From contig NZ_JAFEJA010000002.1 of assembly GCF_016919245.1 (NCBI RefSeq), positions 1,242,501 to 1,306,500 of the forward strand: a stretch of DNA of 64,000 bases, written 5' to 3'. This document shows, piece by piece, positions 50,608-61,400 of the stretch; position 1 is the first letter of the stretch; each line of letters begins with the position of its first letter. The notes under the pieces were generated by a model, which worked only from the letters and a program-made list of their open reading frames with translations, had not been told where the DNA came from and made no database searches. A program made the translations under genes and the position numbers. This stretch comes from Streptomyces zhihengii (GTDB lineage Bacteria > Actinomycetota > Actinomycetes > Streptomycetales > Streptomycetaceae).

Positions 50608-50646
50608 GACGCCGTCCGCCCGGTACGCGACCGGGCGGACGGCGTC
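50608..50646 (+). terminator. Perfect 17-bp hairpin terminator
   Basis: GACGCCGTCCGCCCGGT (50608-50624) pairs with the sequence at 50630-50646 over a 5-base loop. It ends the oxidoreductase transcript and separates it from the biosynthetic cluster. Confidence 0.85.
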
Positions 50647-50831
50647 GTCGCGGAGTGGATACAGGGCGGGGACATCAAGTCGCCACGTCGAAACTTTTCA
50701 GCCATCCTCGGCCACTTCGGCCGGATCCTCGCGCAACCCTCCGTGGTGTCGTTGTGGCTGCTGGTGCGGGACGGTGTCCGGCGCACACGGTCGGGGTCGA
50801 TCATGGGAGGTCGGGAGAAGTCGACTGGATC

Positions 50832-50861
50832 TTGCCGTTCGTAAATTCTCCGTCATATTTG
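50832..50861 (+). promoter_or_regulatory. Candidate promoter of the LAL regulator; 700-base gene-free spacer
   Basis: TTGCCG (50832-50837) and TATTTG (50856-50861) are 18 bases apart in the only A/T-rich patch of the spacer 50591-51294. If this is the promoter, the regulator mRNA has a leader of about 430 bases. I see no gene in the leader: the frame is open but reads as Arg/Pro/Gly-rich text without family motifs. Confidence 0.4.
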
Positions 50862-51294
50862 CTCCTTATGATGGCCAAGTCTTGCGGTGGGGGCGGCTGT
50901 CGTCCCTCCTGGCAGTCGCGATCCGGCGCACCACAGGCGAGCCAGTTACCGCAGGTCACAGGAGTTCCCGCTGCCCGGCAGCGGGACATTCGGTGCGGTG
51001 CGCCGAGGACCAGACGGTTGGGGGAGCCGCTGTGGTTCGTACGAATGCGGGTGTTCGGCGCATGCCGTCGGCCGACGGCACACGACGCCTCGCCCCCGCC
51101 CGCCGCCCGCTGAGCCCCGAGCCCGGACCGCCCCCGACGCCACACCCTTCCGGTCCGGCCGTACGGCGCTCTCTCGCACGATCCGACCGCCCTCCCCGTC
51201 ACGACGGCTGAGGCCGGATCCACGCGGACATCCACCGGGCGGGCCCGCACCAGGGCACCCGGGCCGAAACGGAAGAAGGACGGGGGTTCCTCAT

Positions 51295-54159
51295 TTGTTG
51301 CACCACAGGGGATCAGCAGGGTCGGACGTCACGCCGCTGATCGACCGGCAGCACCACATCCAGATCCTCGACGACGCCTGCCGCGAGTGCCAGAAGAACA
51401 ACGGCGGACTGCTCCTCGTCGAAGGACGCTTCGGCACCGGCAAGACCTCGCTGCTGAGAGCCGTCCGCTCGCTGCCGTCCGTCGAGGGGTTCACCGTCCT
51501 GCACGCACGGGGCAACGAGACCGAATCCGGCTTCTCCTACGGCCTGGTGCGACAGCTCTTCGAGTACCTGCTCGCCGCCGCGAGCCCCGAGGAACGCCGG
51601 GCGCTGCTCGCGGGGCCGGCCGCCATGGCGGCACCCCTCTTCGAGTACACCGACGGCGGCGTCCACGGCGAGGTCGCCCCCGACCGAGAACAGGCGCTGC
51701 TGCGCGGCCTGTACTGGATGCTCGTCAACCTGTCGCAGCGCCGCCCCGTGCTGGTGCTCGTCGACGACCTCCACTGGGCCGACGAACCCTCGCTCCGGTT
51801 CCTGCAGTACATCGAGTGCCGCCTGGAACAGCACCCCATCCTGTGCGTCGCCGTCACCGCCCCCGTGCACCACGGCAACGACCCCGACGCCGAGCACGTC
51901 ATCACCCTGCCCAGCATGCCCGCGCTCTGCCTCGACGACCTCAGCCGCGACGGCGTCCGCGACCTCCTGGCCGCCGTGTTCAACCGGGACCCCGACCCCG
52001 ACGTCGTCCGGATGTGCCACGAGGTCACCGGCGGCAACCCCTTCTTCCTCAACGAACTCCTCATCGAGATCCAGCGCCAGGGCGACGAGGCCCCCGGCGC
52101 CGGAGCCGCCGCCCGCACCGCCCCGCGCACCCTGGCCCGCGCGCTGCCCCGCTGGGTCGGACTCGTCCCGCCCAGATACCGCGACAACGCCAACGTCCTG
52201 GCGCGCAGCCTCGCCGTGCTCTGCTCCAGCGGCGACTTCGCCCAACTCGCCTCCGCGACCGGCCTCCACCAGGAGGAGGTCACCGACGCGGCCAGCGCGC
52301 TGATGGACATCGGACTCCTCGCCCACGGCACCCCGCTGCGCTTCCGCCACCCCATCGTGCGCAACGCCGTCTACGAGCACCTGCCCAGCACCTTCCGCTT
52401 CCGGGCGCACTCCAGCGCCGCCAAGGCCCTCGACCGCGACGGCGCCCCCGCCGAACACGTCGCCGAACACCTGCTCCACGCCCCTCCCAGCGAGGACCGG
52501 CGCGCCGTCGACATCCTCGTCGCCGCGGGCGAGAAGGCCCTCGCCGGCGGCAACGCGACCGTGGCCGTCTCCGTCCTGCGGCGCGCCATGCAGGAGAAGG
52601 TCCCCGACGACATGCTGCCCGACCTCCTCATCCGGCTGGGCGAGGCCGAGCACCGGGCACGCGACCCCCGGGCCGTCGAACACCTCACCCAGGCCATGGA
52701 ACTCACCCAGGACCCCGTCACCCGCGCCTCCATCGCCTTCAGCCTCAGCGGCGCCCTCAGCATGGCGATGCGCTTCGGCGAGGCACTCGACGTCCTGCGC
52801 GGTGTGCACGCCGAGGTCGAACCCCACGACCGCGAACTCGCCGTCCGCCTCCGCTCCGAACTCATCAAGCTCGCGAGTCTCTCGCCCAACACCAAACCGG
52901 CGGCCGAACAGGATCTCGCCGCCATCGTCGGCGCCGGCGGCACCGAGGGATCCGCCACCCTCATCCGCGCCCAGCAGGCCCAGGCCGCCCTCCTCAACGG
53001 CGAGCCGGCCGACAAGGTCGCCCGCCTGAGCGAGGACTCCGTGCTCCCGGGCACCCTCGTCGCCGAACCGGACGGCGGCGCCCAGGCGTCCTGGATCGCC
53101 GCGTTCTGCCTCTTCTGCTGCGGCCGGCTCACCCAGGCCCTCGGCATCCTCGACGAGGCCCTCCAGGAGGCCGAGGCCAAACACCTGCGGCTCGCCGCCG
53201 AGGACATCCGCGCCCTGCGCGCCCTGGTGAACATGCGCCGCGGCGCGCTCGGCGAGGCCGAGGTCGACGCGCTCAGCGCCCTCAAGGGCATCAGCGGCGG
53301 CGACTCCGTCCCCGCGCTCGGCCGCCCCCTCGCCGTGCTCGCCCTCGTCGGTGTGCTCCTGCGCCGGAACCAGGTCGGCGCCGCCGTCGAGGCGTACGAG
53401 CGGTACGGCATCCCCGCCCACATACCCCAGTTCTCCACCTTCCTGCCGTTCATGGTCGCCCGCGGCCAGATCCGCATCGCCCAGGGCGAGGTCGAGGCCG
53501 GCATGCGCGACCTGCTCCGCACCCATGAACTGCTGCACGACTGGGGCGCCAAGTGCCCCGCCCTCTCCCCGTCGACGGAGGCCGTGCACGCCCTGTGCGA
53601 CCTCGGACGCAGGGAGGAGGCCCACGCCCTCGCCGAGGAACAGCTCGACGTCGCCCGTGCCTTCGGCAGCGACCGGGAGATCGCCCTCGTGCTGTGCGCA
53701 CGGGCCCGGGCGACCCGCGGCGCCATGCCCCTCGAAGACCTCGAACAGGCCGTCGAACTGCTCGGCGGCACCGCGGACGCCGTCGACGAGTGTGCCGCGC
53801 TCATCCAGTACGGCACCGCCCTGCGGGTCGCCGGCCAGCCCGCCGAGGCCCGGCGCCGGCTCCGCGCGGCCAGCGACCTCGCCGACGGCATGGGCGCCAC
53901 CGCCCTGAGCAAGCAGGCCCGCCAGGAACTCGCCGTCATGGGCGTACGGGTCCGCGAGACGGCGCGCACCGGCATCTCCGGACTCACCCCCAGGGAACAC
54001 CGGGTCTGCCTCCTGGCGGCCGAGGGCAAGCGCAACCAGGAGATCGCCCACATGCTCTTCGTGACCGTCAAGACCGTCGAATGGCATCTCAGCCAGGTCT
54101 ACCGGAAGCTGGGCGTCGCCTCCCGCATCGAACTCCGGGACGCCCTGACCCAGAACTGA
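51295..54159 (+). CDS. LuxR-type large ATP-binding (LAL) transcriptional activator
   Basis: A 954-residue LAL regulator, the usual pathway-specific activator of polyketide clusters. Residues 12-60 start the AAA-type ATPase: Walker A is GRFGTGKT (44-51), Walker B PVLVLVDDLHWADE (151-164). A long helical (TPR-like) middle runs from about 350 to 870. The LuxR HTH closes the protein: ISGLTPREHRVCLLAAEGKRNQEIAHMLFVTVKTVEWHLSQVYRKLGVASRIELRDAL. TTG at 51295 is chosen (GGGGG 8 bases upstream; homology begins right after). It precedes the SnoaL-like and PKS genes and probably switches them on. Confidence 0.88.
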   Translation: MLHHRGSAGSDVTPLIDRQHHIQILDDACRECQKNNGGLLLVEGRFGTGKTSLLRAVRSLPSVEGFTVLHARGNETESGFSYGLVRQLFEYLLAAASPEERRALLAGPAAMAAPLFEYTDGGVHGEVAPDREQALLRGLYWMLVNLSQRRPVLVLVDDLHWADEPSLRFLQYIECRLEQHPILCVAVTAPVHHGNDPDAEHVITLPSMPALCLDDLSRDGVRDLLAAVFNRDPDPDVVRMCHEVTGGNPFFLNELLIEIQRQGDEAPGAGAAARTAPRTLARALPRWVGLVPPRYRDNANVLARSLAVLCSSGDFAQLASATGLHQEEVTDAASALMDIGLLAHGTPLRFRHPIVRNAVYEHLPSTFRFRAHSSAAKALDRDGAPAEHVAEHLLHAPPSEDRRAVDILVAAGEKALAGGNATVAVSVLRRAMQEKVPDDMLPDLLIRLGEAEHRARDPRAVEHLTQAMELTQDPVTRASIAFSLSGALSMAMRFGEALDVLRGVHAEVEPHDRELAVRLRSELIKLASLSPNTKPAAEQDLAAIVGAGGTEGSATLIRAQQAQAALLNGEPADKVARLSEDSVLPGTLVAEPDGGAQASWIAAFCLFCCGRLTQALGILDEALQEAEAKHLRLAAEDIRALRALVNMRRGALGEAEVDALSALKGISGGDSVPALGRPLAVLALVGVLLRRNQVGAAVEAYERYGIPAHIPQFSTFLPFMVARGQIRIAQGEVEAGMRDLLRTHELLHDWGAKCPALSPSTEAVHALCDLGRREEAHALAEEQLDVARAFGSDREIALVLCARARATRGAMPLEDLEQAVELLGGTADAVDECAALIQYGTALRVAGQPAEARRRLRAASDLADGMGATALSKQARQELAVMGVRVRETARTGISGLTPREHRVCLLAAEGKRNQEIAHMLFVTVKTVEWHLSQVYRKLGVASRIELRDALTQN

Positions 54160-54208
54160 CCCCGGGGCCCGCTCCCGCCGCCCCGGACCCCAGGCCCGGG
54201 GGCCGATA

Positions 54209-54266
54209 CTGGGGGCTGGCTGGGGGCGAACCCCGACCTGCCGCTCCGACCGGCGCACCAGAATCG
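54209..54266 (+). promoter_or_regulatory. Shared box 1, upstream of the SnoaL-like gene
   Basis: CTGGGGG (54209), the palindromic GGGGGCGAACCCC (54222-54234) and AGAATCG (54260-54266) occur in the same order and nearly the same spacing as in box 2 at 54888-54947. It starts about 150 bases before the SnoaL-like start. A LAL activator site plus promoter is the simplest reading. Confidence 0.55.
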
Positions 54267-54358
54267 CAGCGCGGCCACCGCAGACCGGACGGCGTCGGTG
54301 GCCGCGCGAGCGACCGCTCGCGTCACAACGCCGGTATCCGAATGGCATGGAGAAACCC

Positions 54359-54760
54359 GTGATCGACGAGACCCAGCGCAAGGCCACCGTTCTCGAGTAC
54401 TTCGAGCGCGTCAACGACAAGGACCTCGACGGTGTCGTGAAGCTCTTCGACACCGCCGCCCTCGTCCTCGACCCGGTCGGCGGCCCGGCCGTCACCGGCG
54501 AGGACGCCCTGCGCGCCTACTTCCAGCGGGTCCTGCACGAGTTCGACACCCACGACGTCCCGGGCGTGCCCACCGGCGCCCAGGACGGAGCGAGCGTCGC
54601 CGTCCCGCTCAAGGCGACCATCAACAACCCCCAGGACCCCACCGGCGGAAGCCGCCTCGACGTGAACGTCATCTCCGTCTTCACCATCGGGGACTCCGGC
54701 CTCATCCGCGAGATGCGCGCCTACTGGGGGATGACCGACATCGCACCCGCCGGCGCCTGA
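54359..54760 (+). CDS. SnoaL-like protein, candidate polyether-type epoxide hydrolase/cyclase
   Basis: A 133-residue NTF2/SnoaL-fold protein. It reads RKATVLEYFERVNDKDLDGVVKLFDTAALVLDPVGGPAVTGEDALRAYF and ends in SGLIREMRAYWGMTDI. From memory this is closer to the MonB/Lsd19-type epoxide hydrolases of polyether pathways than to ordinary SnoaL: Asp38 in LDPVGG and Glu61 in HEFD sit where their acid pair lies. It may therefore close ether or pyran rings; a steroid-isomerase-like role is the alternative. GTG at 54359 follows GGAG by 5 bases; ATG at 54347 lacks such a site. Its TGA lies in the first unit of a tandem repeat. Confidence 0.7.
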   Translation: MIDETQRKATVLEYFERVNDKDLDGVVKLFDTAALVLDPVGGPAVTGEDALRAYFQRVLHEFDTHDVPGVPTGAQDGASVAVPLKATINNPQDPTGGSRLDVNVISVFTIGDSGLIREMRAYWGMTDIAPAGA

Positions 54761-54835
54761 CACCGGGACTCCGGCGCCTGACACCGGGATTCCGACGCCT
54801 GGACTGTGACACCGGGACCCTGACACCGGAGAACA
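54750..54835. repeat. 21-bp tandem repeat with embedded stop codon
   Basis: CCGGCGCCTGACACCGGGA(C/T)T occurs at 54750-54770 and 54771-54791, followed by two decayed copies (GACACCGGGACC, TGACACCGGAG). The TGA of the first copy (54758-54760) is the stop codon of the SnoaL-like gene. Confidence 0.85.
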
Positions 54836-54887
54836 GGGGCCCCGGCCGCGTCCCCAGGGACGCCCGGGGCTGGACGGAACGATGATG

Positions 54888-54947
54888 CTGGGGTGGCGGC
54901 CGGGGGTGAACCCCGAAGCCAGGGCCGCCACTTCTGGCGCAGAATCG
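54888..54947 (+). promoter_or_regulatory. Shared box 2, upstream of the PKS gene
   Basis: CTGGGG (54888), GGGGGTGAACCCC (54902-54914) and AGAATCG (54941-54947) repeat the layout of box 1 to within one base. It lies about 500 bases before the PKS start, so the PKS mRNA may carry a long leader. The rest of the spacer 54948-55417 holds no gene or further motif that I can support. Confidence 0.55.
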
Positions 54948-55417
54948 ACTCGTCGAACACACCGTGCCGCCACCCGGCGGCCGGGGGACCGGAGAGGTCC
55001 CCTCCCGGACGCGGCCGGCCACCGGCCACGGCGCCGGAACCCACGACACCACGCCCGCCAGGGCCACACCGCACCACACCGCTGTCGACGCACCGCACCG
55101 GACGGAACAGGCACGAAGCCGCCGCCCACCGCGGACCGGCAGCACGCACCAACCATCGATACGGCACGACTCGGGGGACGTATTCAGTGAGGGATCATCC
55201 GGTCCGGCATGCCTGTCCGTCGACGCGATCGGCGTCCGGCGGGAGAACCCGGTCCTAGGCACAGGACCGCCGTCACCGCACGCCGCGCCCCGACGGTCGC
55301 GGCCGCATCCCCGACACCGCAGACGCCGTGACGCCTCCGCGCGCCCTGCGCCCGTACCCCCGCGGCATCGCACCACCCTGCCGTCCCGTCTCCCTTCCGC
55401 CTGTGGAGTTGTGTTCC

Positions 55418-58400
55418 ATGCCTGCCACCTCGCCCAATGAAGAGAAGCTCCGCGACTACCTCAAGCGGGTCACGGCCGATCTCCGGCAGGCCCGGCAGCG
55501 TCTGAACGCGGCCGAGGCCCGCAACCGCGAGCCCATCGCCATCGTGGGCATGGCCTGCCGCTTCCCCGGCGGCGTCGACTCCCCGGAGAGCCTGTGGCGC
55601 CTCGTCGCCGACGAGGCGGAAGGCATCTCCGCGCTCCCCACCGACCGCGGCTGGGACCTTGACGCGCTCTTCGACGCCGACCCGCTGCGGGCCGGCACCA
55701 GCTACATCCGCGGCGGCGGATTCCTGCACGGGGCGGCCGAGTTCGACGCCGGCTTCTTCGGCATCTCGCCGCGCGAGGCCCTCGCCATGGACCCCCAGCA
55801 GCGGCTGCTCCTGGAGACCGCCTGGGAGACCCTGGAACGCTCCGGCATCGTCCCCGCCACCCTGCGCGGCGAGAACGTCGGCGTCTTCGTCGGCGCGGTC
55901 CCGCAGGACTACGCGCCCCGCCACGGCGACCCGGCGGCCGAGGACCTGGAGGGCTACCTCGCGGTCGGCAACACCACCAGTGTGATGTCCGGCAGGGTCG
56001 CCTACGCCCTCGGCCTGCGCGGCCCCGCCGTGACGGTGGACACCGCGTGCTCGTCGTCGCTGGTGGCGCTGCACCTCGCCGTGCAGGCACTGCGCCAGGG
56101 CGAGTGCACCATGGCCCTCGCCGGCGGTGTCACCGTCATGGCGGCACCGAACTGGATCGTCGACCTCAGCCGCCAGCAGGGCCTCGCCGCGGACGGCCGC
56201 TGCAAGGCCTTCGCCGAGGGCGCCGACGGCTTCGGCCCCGCCGAAGGCGTCGGCCTCCTCCTCGTCGAACGCCTCTCCGACGCGCTGCGCAACGGCCACC
56301 GGGTGCTGGCCGTGGTGCGCGGCTCCGCCGTCAACCAGGACGGCGCCTCCAACGGCCTCACCGCCCCCAACGACGAGGCCCAGGAGGACGTGATCCGACG
56401 CGCCCTCGCGAACGCCGGCCTCACCACGGGTGAGGTGGACGCGGTCGAGGCGCACGGCACGGGCACCCGGCTCGGCGACCCGATCGAGGCGCAGGCGCTG
56501 CTGGCGACCTACGGGCAGGAGCGCGGGGAGAGCGGTCCGCTGCTGCTGGGGTCGCTGAAGTCGAACATCGGCCACACCCAGGCGGCGGCGGGCGTCGCCG
56601 GTGTGATCAAGATGGTGATGGCGATGCGGCACGGGATGCTGCCCCGCACCCTGCACGTCGACGAGCCGTCGACCCACATCGACTGGTCGGCCGGGCAGGT
56701 GGCGCTGCTGACGGAGTCGCAGGAATGGCCGGGCACCGGCCGCCCGCGCCGCGCGGGCGTCTCGTCGTTCGGCATCAGCGGCACCAACGCCCACGTCGTC
56801 CTCGAACAGGCCCCGTGGCCGGACACCACCTCCGACGAGCAGCCGGAGGAGGAGGCTCGGGCCGGAGCCCTGGCCGACGCTTCGGCGGCAGTGGTGCCGT
56901 GGGTGCTCTCCGCGCGCAGCGCCGAGGGCCTGCGCGACCAGGCGGCGCGCCTGCTCGCCCACCTCGACGACGAGAACGCCCGGGACGCCCGGCAGGACGG
57001 GGACGACCGGGACGCCCGGCAGGACGGGGACGACCGGGACGCCGTGCGCCCGGCGGACGTGGGCCACTCCCTTCTTGCCACCCGTGCCCTCTGGGACCAC
57101 CGTGCCGTCGCCGTCGGCACCGACGACACCACCCTCCGCACCGCCCTCGCGGCCGTGGCCGCGGGTGAGCCGGGTGTGGTGTCGGGTGTGGCGGGTGCGG
57201 GTTCGCGTCCGGTGTTCGTGTTCCCGGGGCAGGGTGCGCAGTGGTCGCGGATGGGGCTGGAACTGGCGGACGCCTTCCCGGTGTTCGCCGCCTCGCTCGA
57301 CGCGTGTGCGCAGGCGTTGAGGCCGTTCACGGACTGGGATCTGCGCACCGAACTCGCGGGTGATCTCGCCCGCGTCGATGTGGTGCAGCCGGCGTCGTGG
57401 GCGGTGATGGTGTCACTGGCACGGCTGTGGGAGTCCTTCGGTGTGACCCCGGCCGCGGTGGTGGGTCATTCGCAGGGTGAGATCGCCGCCGCGGTGGTGG
57501 CGGGTGCGTTGTCGTTGGAGGACGGTGCGCGGATCGTCGCGGAGCGCAGCCGGGTGATCGGTGAGCGGCTGGCGGGGCGGGGTGGGATGGCGTCCGTCGC
57601 TCTGCCTGCGGACGCTGTGCGGGAGCGGGTTGAGGGCTACGGTGACCGGCTCGCGGTCGCGGCGGTCAACGGGCCGTCGTCGACGGTGGTTTCGGGTGAG
57701 CCGGCGGCCCTGGACGAGCTGCTGGGCGTGCTGGAGTCGGATGGTGTGCGGGTCCGGCGGATCGCGGTGGACTACGCGTCGCATTCGTCGCATGTGGAGT
57801 CCATCCGGGACGAGCTGCTGGAGGTGCTGGCTCCGGTCGCGCCGCGCTCGGCCACCGTGCCGTTCTACTCGACGGTGACCGGCGGTCCGATCGACACGGA
57901 CACGCTGGATGCCGCGTACTGGGTGCGGAATCTGCGCGGGACGGTCGAGTTCGAGGCGACGGTCCGTGCGCTGATCGCCGACGGGCTGACCGCTTTCGTC
58001 GAGTGCAGCGCGCACCCGGTGCTCGCCGTGGGTGTGGAGGAGTCGGGTGCGTCGAGCGTCGTCGGTTCGCTGAGGCGCGACGACGGTGGTGCGCAGCGGT
58101 TCGTCACCTCGCTGGCGCAGGCGTTCACCACCGGACTCCCCGTCGACCTCGGCGCCCTCGTCGCCGACGGACGTACCGTCGACCTGCCCACCTACGCCTT
58201 CCAGGGCACCCACTACTGGATCCGCCCGCGTCTCGGACGCGCCGATGTCACCGCCGTCGGCCTCGGCGCGGCGCACCACCCGCTGCTCGGCGCCGTCGTG
58301 CGTCTCGCCGACACCGACGGCGCGCTGCTCACCGGGCGGCTGTCGCTCGCCGACCACCCGTGGCTCACCGACCATGCGGTCGACGGACACGTCATCCTGC

Positions 58401-61400
58401 CGGGTGCCGCCTACGTCGAACTCGCCGTCCGAGCGGGCGACGAGGTCGGCTGCGGCCGAGTCGCCGACCTCACCCTCCAGGCGCCCCTGGAGCTGGTCGA
58501 CGGCCGGCCCGTCACCGTCCAGGTCGCCGTCGGCGCCCCAGAGGCGGACGGCAGCAGGCTCCTGACCGTGCACGCCCGCACGGACGACTCCGGGGACGCC
58601 GCGTGGACCTGCCACGCCACCGGCACCCTCGCCCCGGCCGGGGCGGCCGACCCAGGTTTCGACCTCACCGCCTGGCCCCCGCCCGGCGCCACCGCCGTTC
58701 CCGTCGACGCCTTCTACGACGAGGCCGCGGCCCTCGGCTACCAGTACGGGCCCGCCTTCCAGGGCCTGCGCGCCGCATGGACCGCGGGCGACGACGTCTT
58801 CGCCGAGGTCTCGCCGCCCGCGTCCGAGGACGCCGACCGCTTCCTGCTCCACCCGGCCGCCCTCGACGCCGCGCTGCACGCGATCCTCGTCCGCACCGGC
58901 GGCACCGGCGGCACCGCCGACACCGGCACGCTCCGCCTGCCGTTCTCGTGGAGCGGTGTCGAGGTCCACGCCACCGGCGCGTCCGATCTGCGCGTCCACC
59001 TCACCCGGACCGCCGACGACACGGTGAGCGTGCGTCTCGGCGACACCGACGGGGCACCCGTCGCCGCCGTCGACGCGCTCGTCCTGCGGGCACCCGCCAC
59101 CGACGCGCTCGGCACCTCCGGCCCCGCGGATCTCCTGCACGTCGTGTGGGAACCGGCCGCCGACATCCCGGCGACCGCGCCCACCGTCGTCTTCCTGGAC
59201 GCCGCCGACGGGGCCCTCGACACCCTCGACGGCTCCGTACCCGACATCGTCGCCGTGACCCTGCCGGACGACACCGGCATGCGCGGCACCGGCATACGCG
59301 ACACCGACGTACGCGACACCGACGTACGCGACACCGACGTACGCGGCACCGGCATAGGCGACACCGACATACGCGAAGCCGTCGGCTCGGCACTCGCGCT
59401 CGTGCGCGGCTGGCTGGCCGACGACCGCTTCGCGGACGCCCGCCTGGCCTTCGTCACCCACCGCGACAGCCTCGCGCACGCCGCCGTCCGCGGCTTCGTC
59501 CGCTCCGCGCAGACCGAGCACCCCGGCCGTTTCCAGCTCCTCGAAATCGCCCCCGGCACCAGCCCGTCGCAAGACGCCACGGCAGCCGCCCTCGCCACCG
59601 CCGAGCCTCAGCTCGCCCTGGGCCCGGACGGCGTCGCGACCCCGCGCCTCGCCCCCGTGCCCGCCGCCCCCGACACCACGGCCACCCCCTTCGACGCCGA
59701 CGGCACCGTCCTCGTCACCGGCGGCACCGGAACCCTCGGGAGCCTCCTCGCACGCCACCTCGTCACCGAGCACGGTGTACGGCACCTGCTGCTCGTCAGC
59801 CGCGGCGGTCCCGACGCCCCCGGCGCACCGGAACTCGCCGCCGAGCTCACCGCCCACGGCGCCCGGGTGGGCCTGGCCGCCTGCGACGCCGCCGACCGCG
59901 ACGCCCTCGCCGCCGTCCTCGCCGGCATCGACCCCGCCCACCCGCTGACCGCCGTCGTCCACACCGCCGGCGCACTCGCCGACACCGTCGTCACCTCCCT
60001 CACCGAAGCCCATGTGGACCAGGTGCTGCGCCCCAAGGCCGACGCCGCCCGGCACCTCCACGAGCTCACCGCCGAGCTGGACCTCTCCGCCTTCGTGCTC
60101 TTCTCCTCCGCCGCCGGCGTCCTCGGCACCGCGGGCCAGGCCAACTACGCCGCCGCCAACGCCTACCTAGACGCCCTCGCCGCCCGGCGCCACCGGGAGC
60201 GCCTGCCCGCCGTGTCCCTGGCCTGGGGCTACTGGGAGCAGGCCAGCGGCCTCACCGGCCACCTGGACCGCGGGGACGTGCTGCGTCTCGCCAGGACCGG
60301 CGTCGCCCCCATGACCACCGCCCAGGGCCTCGCCCTCTTCGACGCCGCCCTGCACACCCCGCACCCGGCCGTCGTGCCCCTCGCGCTCGACCGGGCCGCC
60401 CTGCGCGAAGCCGCGCACGGCGACACCCTGTCGTCCCTCCTGCGCGCCCACGCCCCCCGCGTGCGGCGGCGCGTCACCACCGCCGGACGTGGGACACCGG
60501 CCGCCGTCAGCGACTTCGCCCGGCACGTCCTCGCCCTGGCGCCCGAGCAGCGGGAGCACACCCTCACCGAGCTGGTGCGCGCCCAGGCCGGCGCGGTCCT
60601 CGGCCATGAGTCGGCGGCCGCCGTCGACGCAGCCCAGCCGTTCCGCGCCCTCGGCTTCGACTCGCTCGCCGCCGTCGAACTGCGCAACCGCCTCAACACC
60701 GCGACCGGTCTCCGCCTGCCGGCCACCGCCGTCTTCGACCACCCGACACCGGCCCGCCTCGCCGCCCACATCGGCACCCTGCTCGACGGCGGCCCCGGGC
60801 CGCTGACGACCCCGGGCCCCCGCCGCACCTCCGCCACCGACGAGCCCGTCGCCATCGTCGGCATGGCCTGCCGCCTGCCCGGTGGCGTCGGCTCCCCGGA
60901 GGAGCTGTGGCAGCTCGTCGCCGACGGCGTCGACGCCGTCTCGCCGTTCCCGACCGACCGCGGCTGGGACATGGACGCGCTGCTCGGCGCGACCGACGGC
61001 AGCGGCGGGACCTCCTACGTCCGCGACGGCGGATTCCTCTACGACGCGGCCGAGTTCGACGCCGGTTTCTTCGGGATCTCGCCGCGCGAGGCGCTGGCGA
61101 CGGACCCGCAGCAGCGGCTGCTCCTGGAGACCTCCTGGGAGGCCCTGGAGCGTGCCGGGATCGACCCCACGTCGCTCAAGGGCAGCCGGACCGGTGTGTT
61201 CACCGGCGTGATGTACCACGACTACGCCAGCCGCCTCGACCGTCTGCCCGAGGGCGTCGAGGGCTACCTGGCCACCGGCACCTCCGGCAGCGTCGCCTCC
61301 GGCCGTGTCGCCTACACCCTCGGCCTCGAAGGACCGGCGGTCACCGTCGACACCGCGTGCTCCTCGTCGCTGGTCGCCCTGCACCTCGCGGCACAGGCAC

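Noticed and set aside
50887..51294. N-terminal extension of the LAL regulator
   Set aside because: The frame is open but the text is Arg/Pro/Gly-rich without similarity to LAL proteins, whose conserved part begins just after the TTG at 51295.
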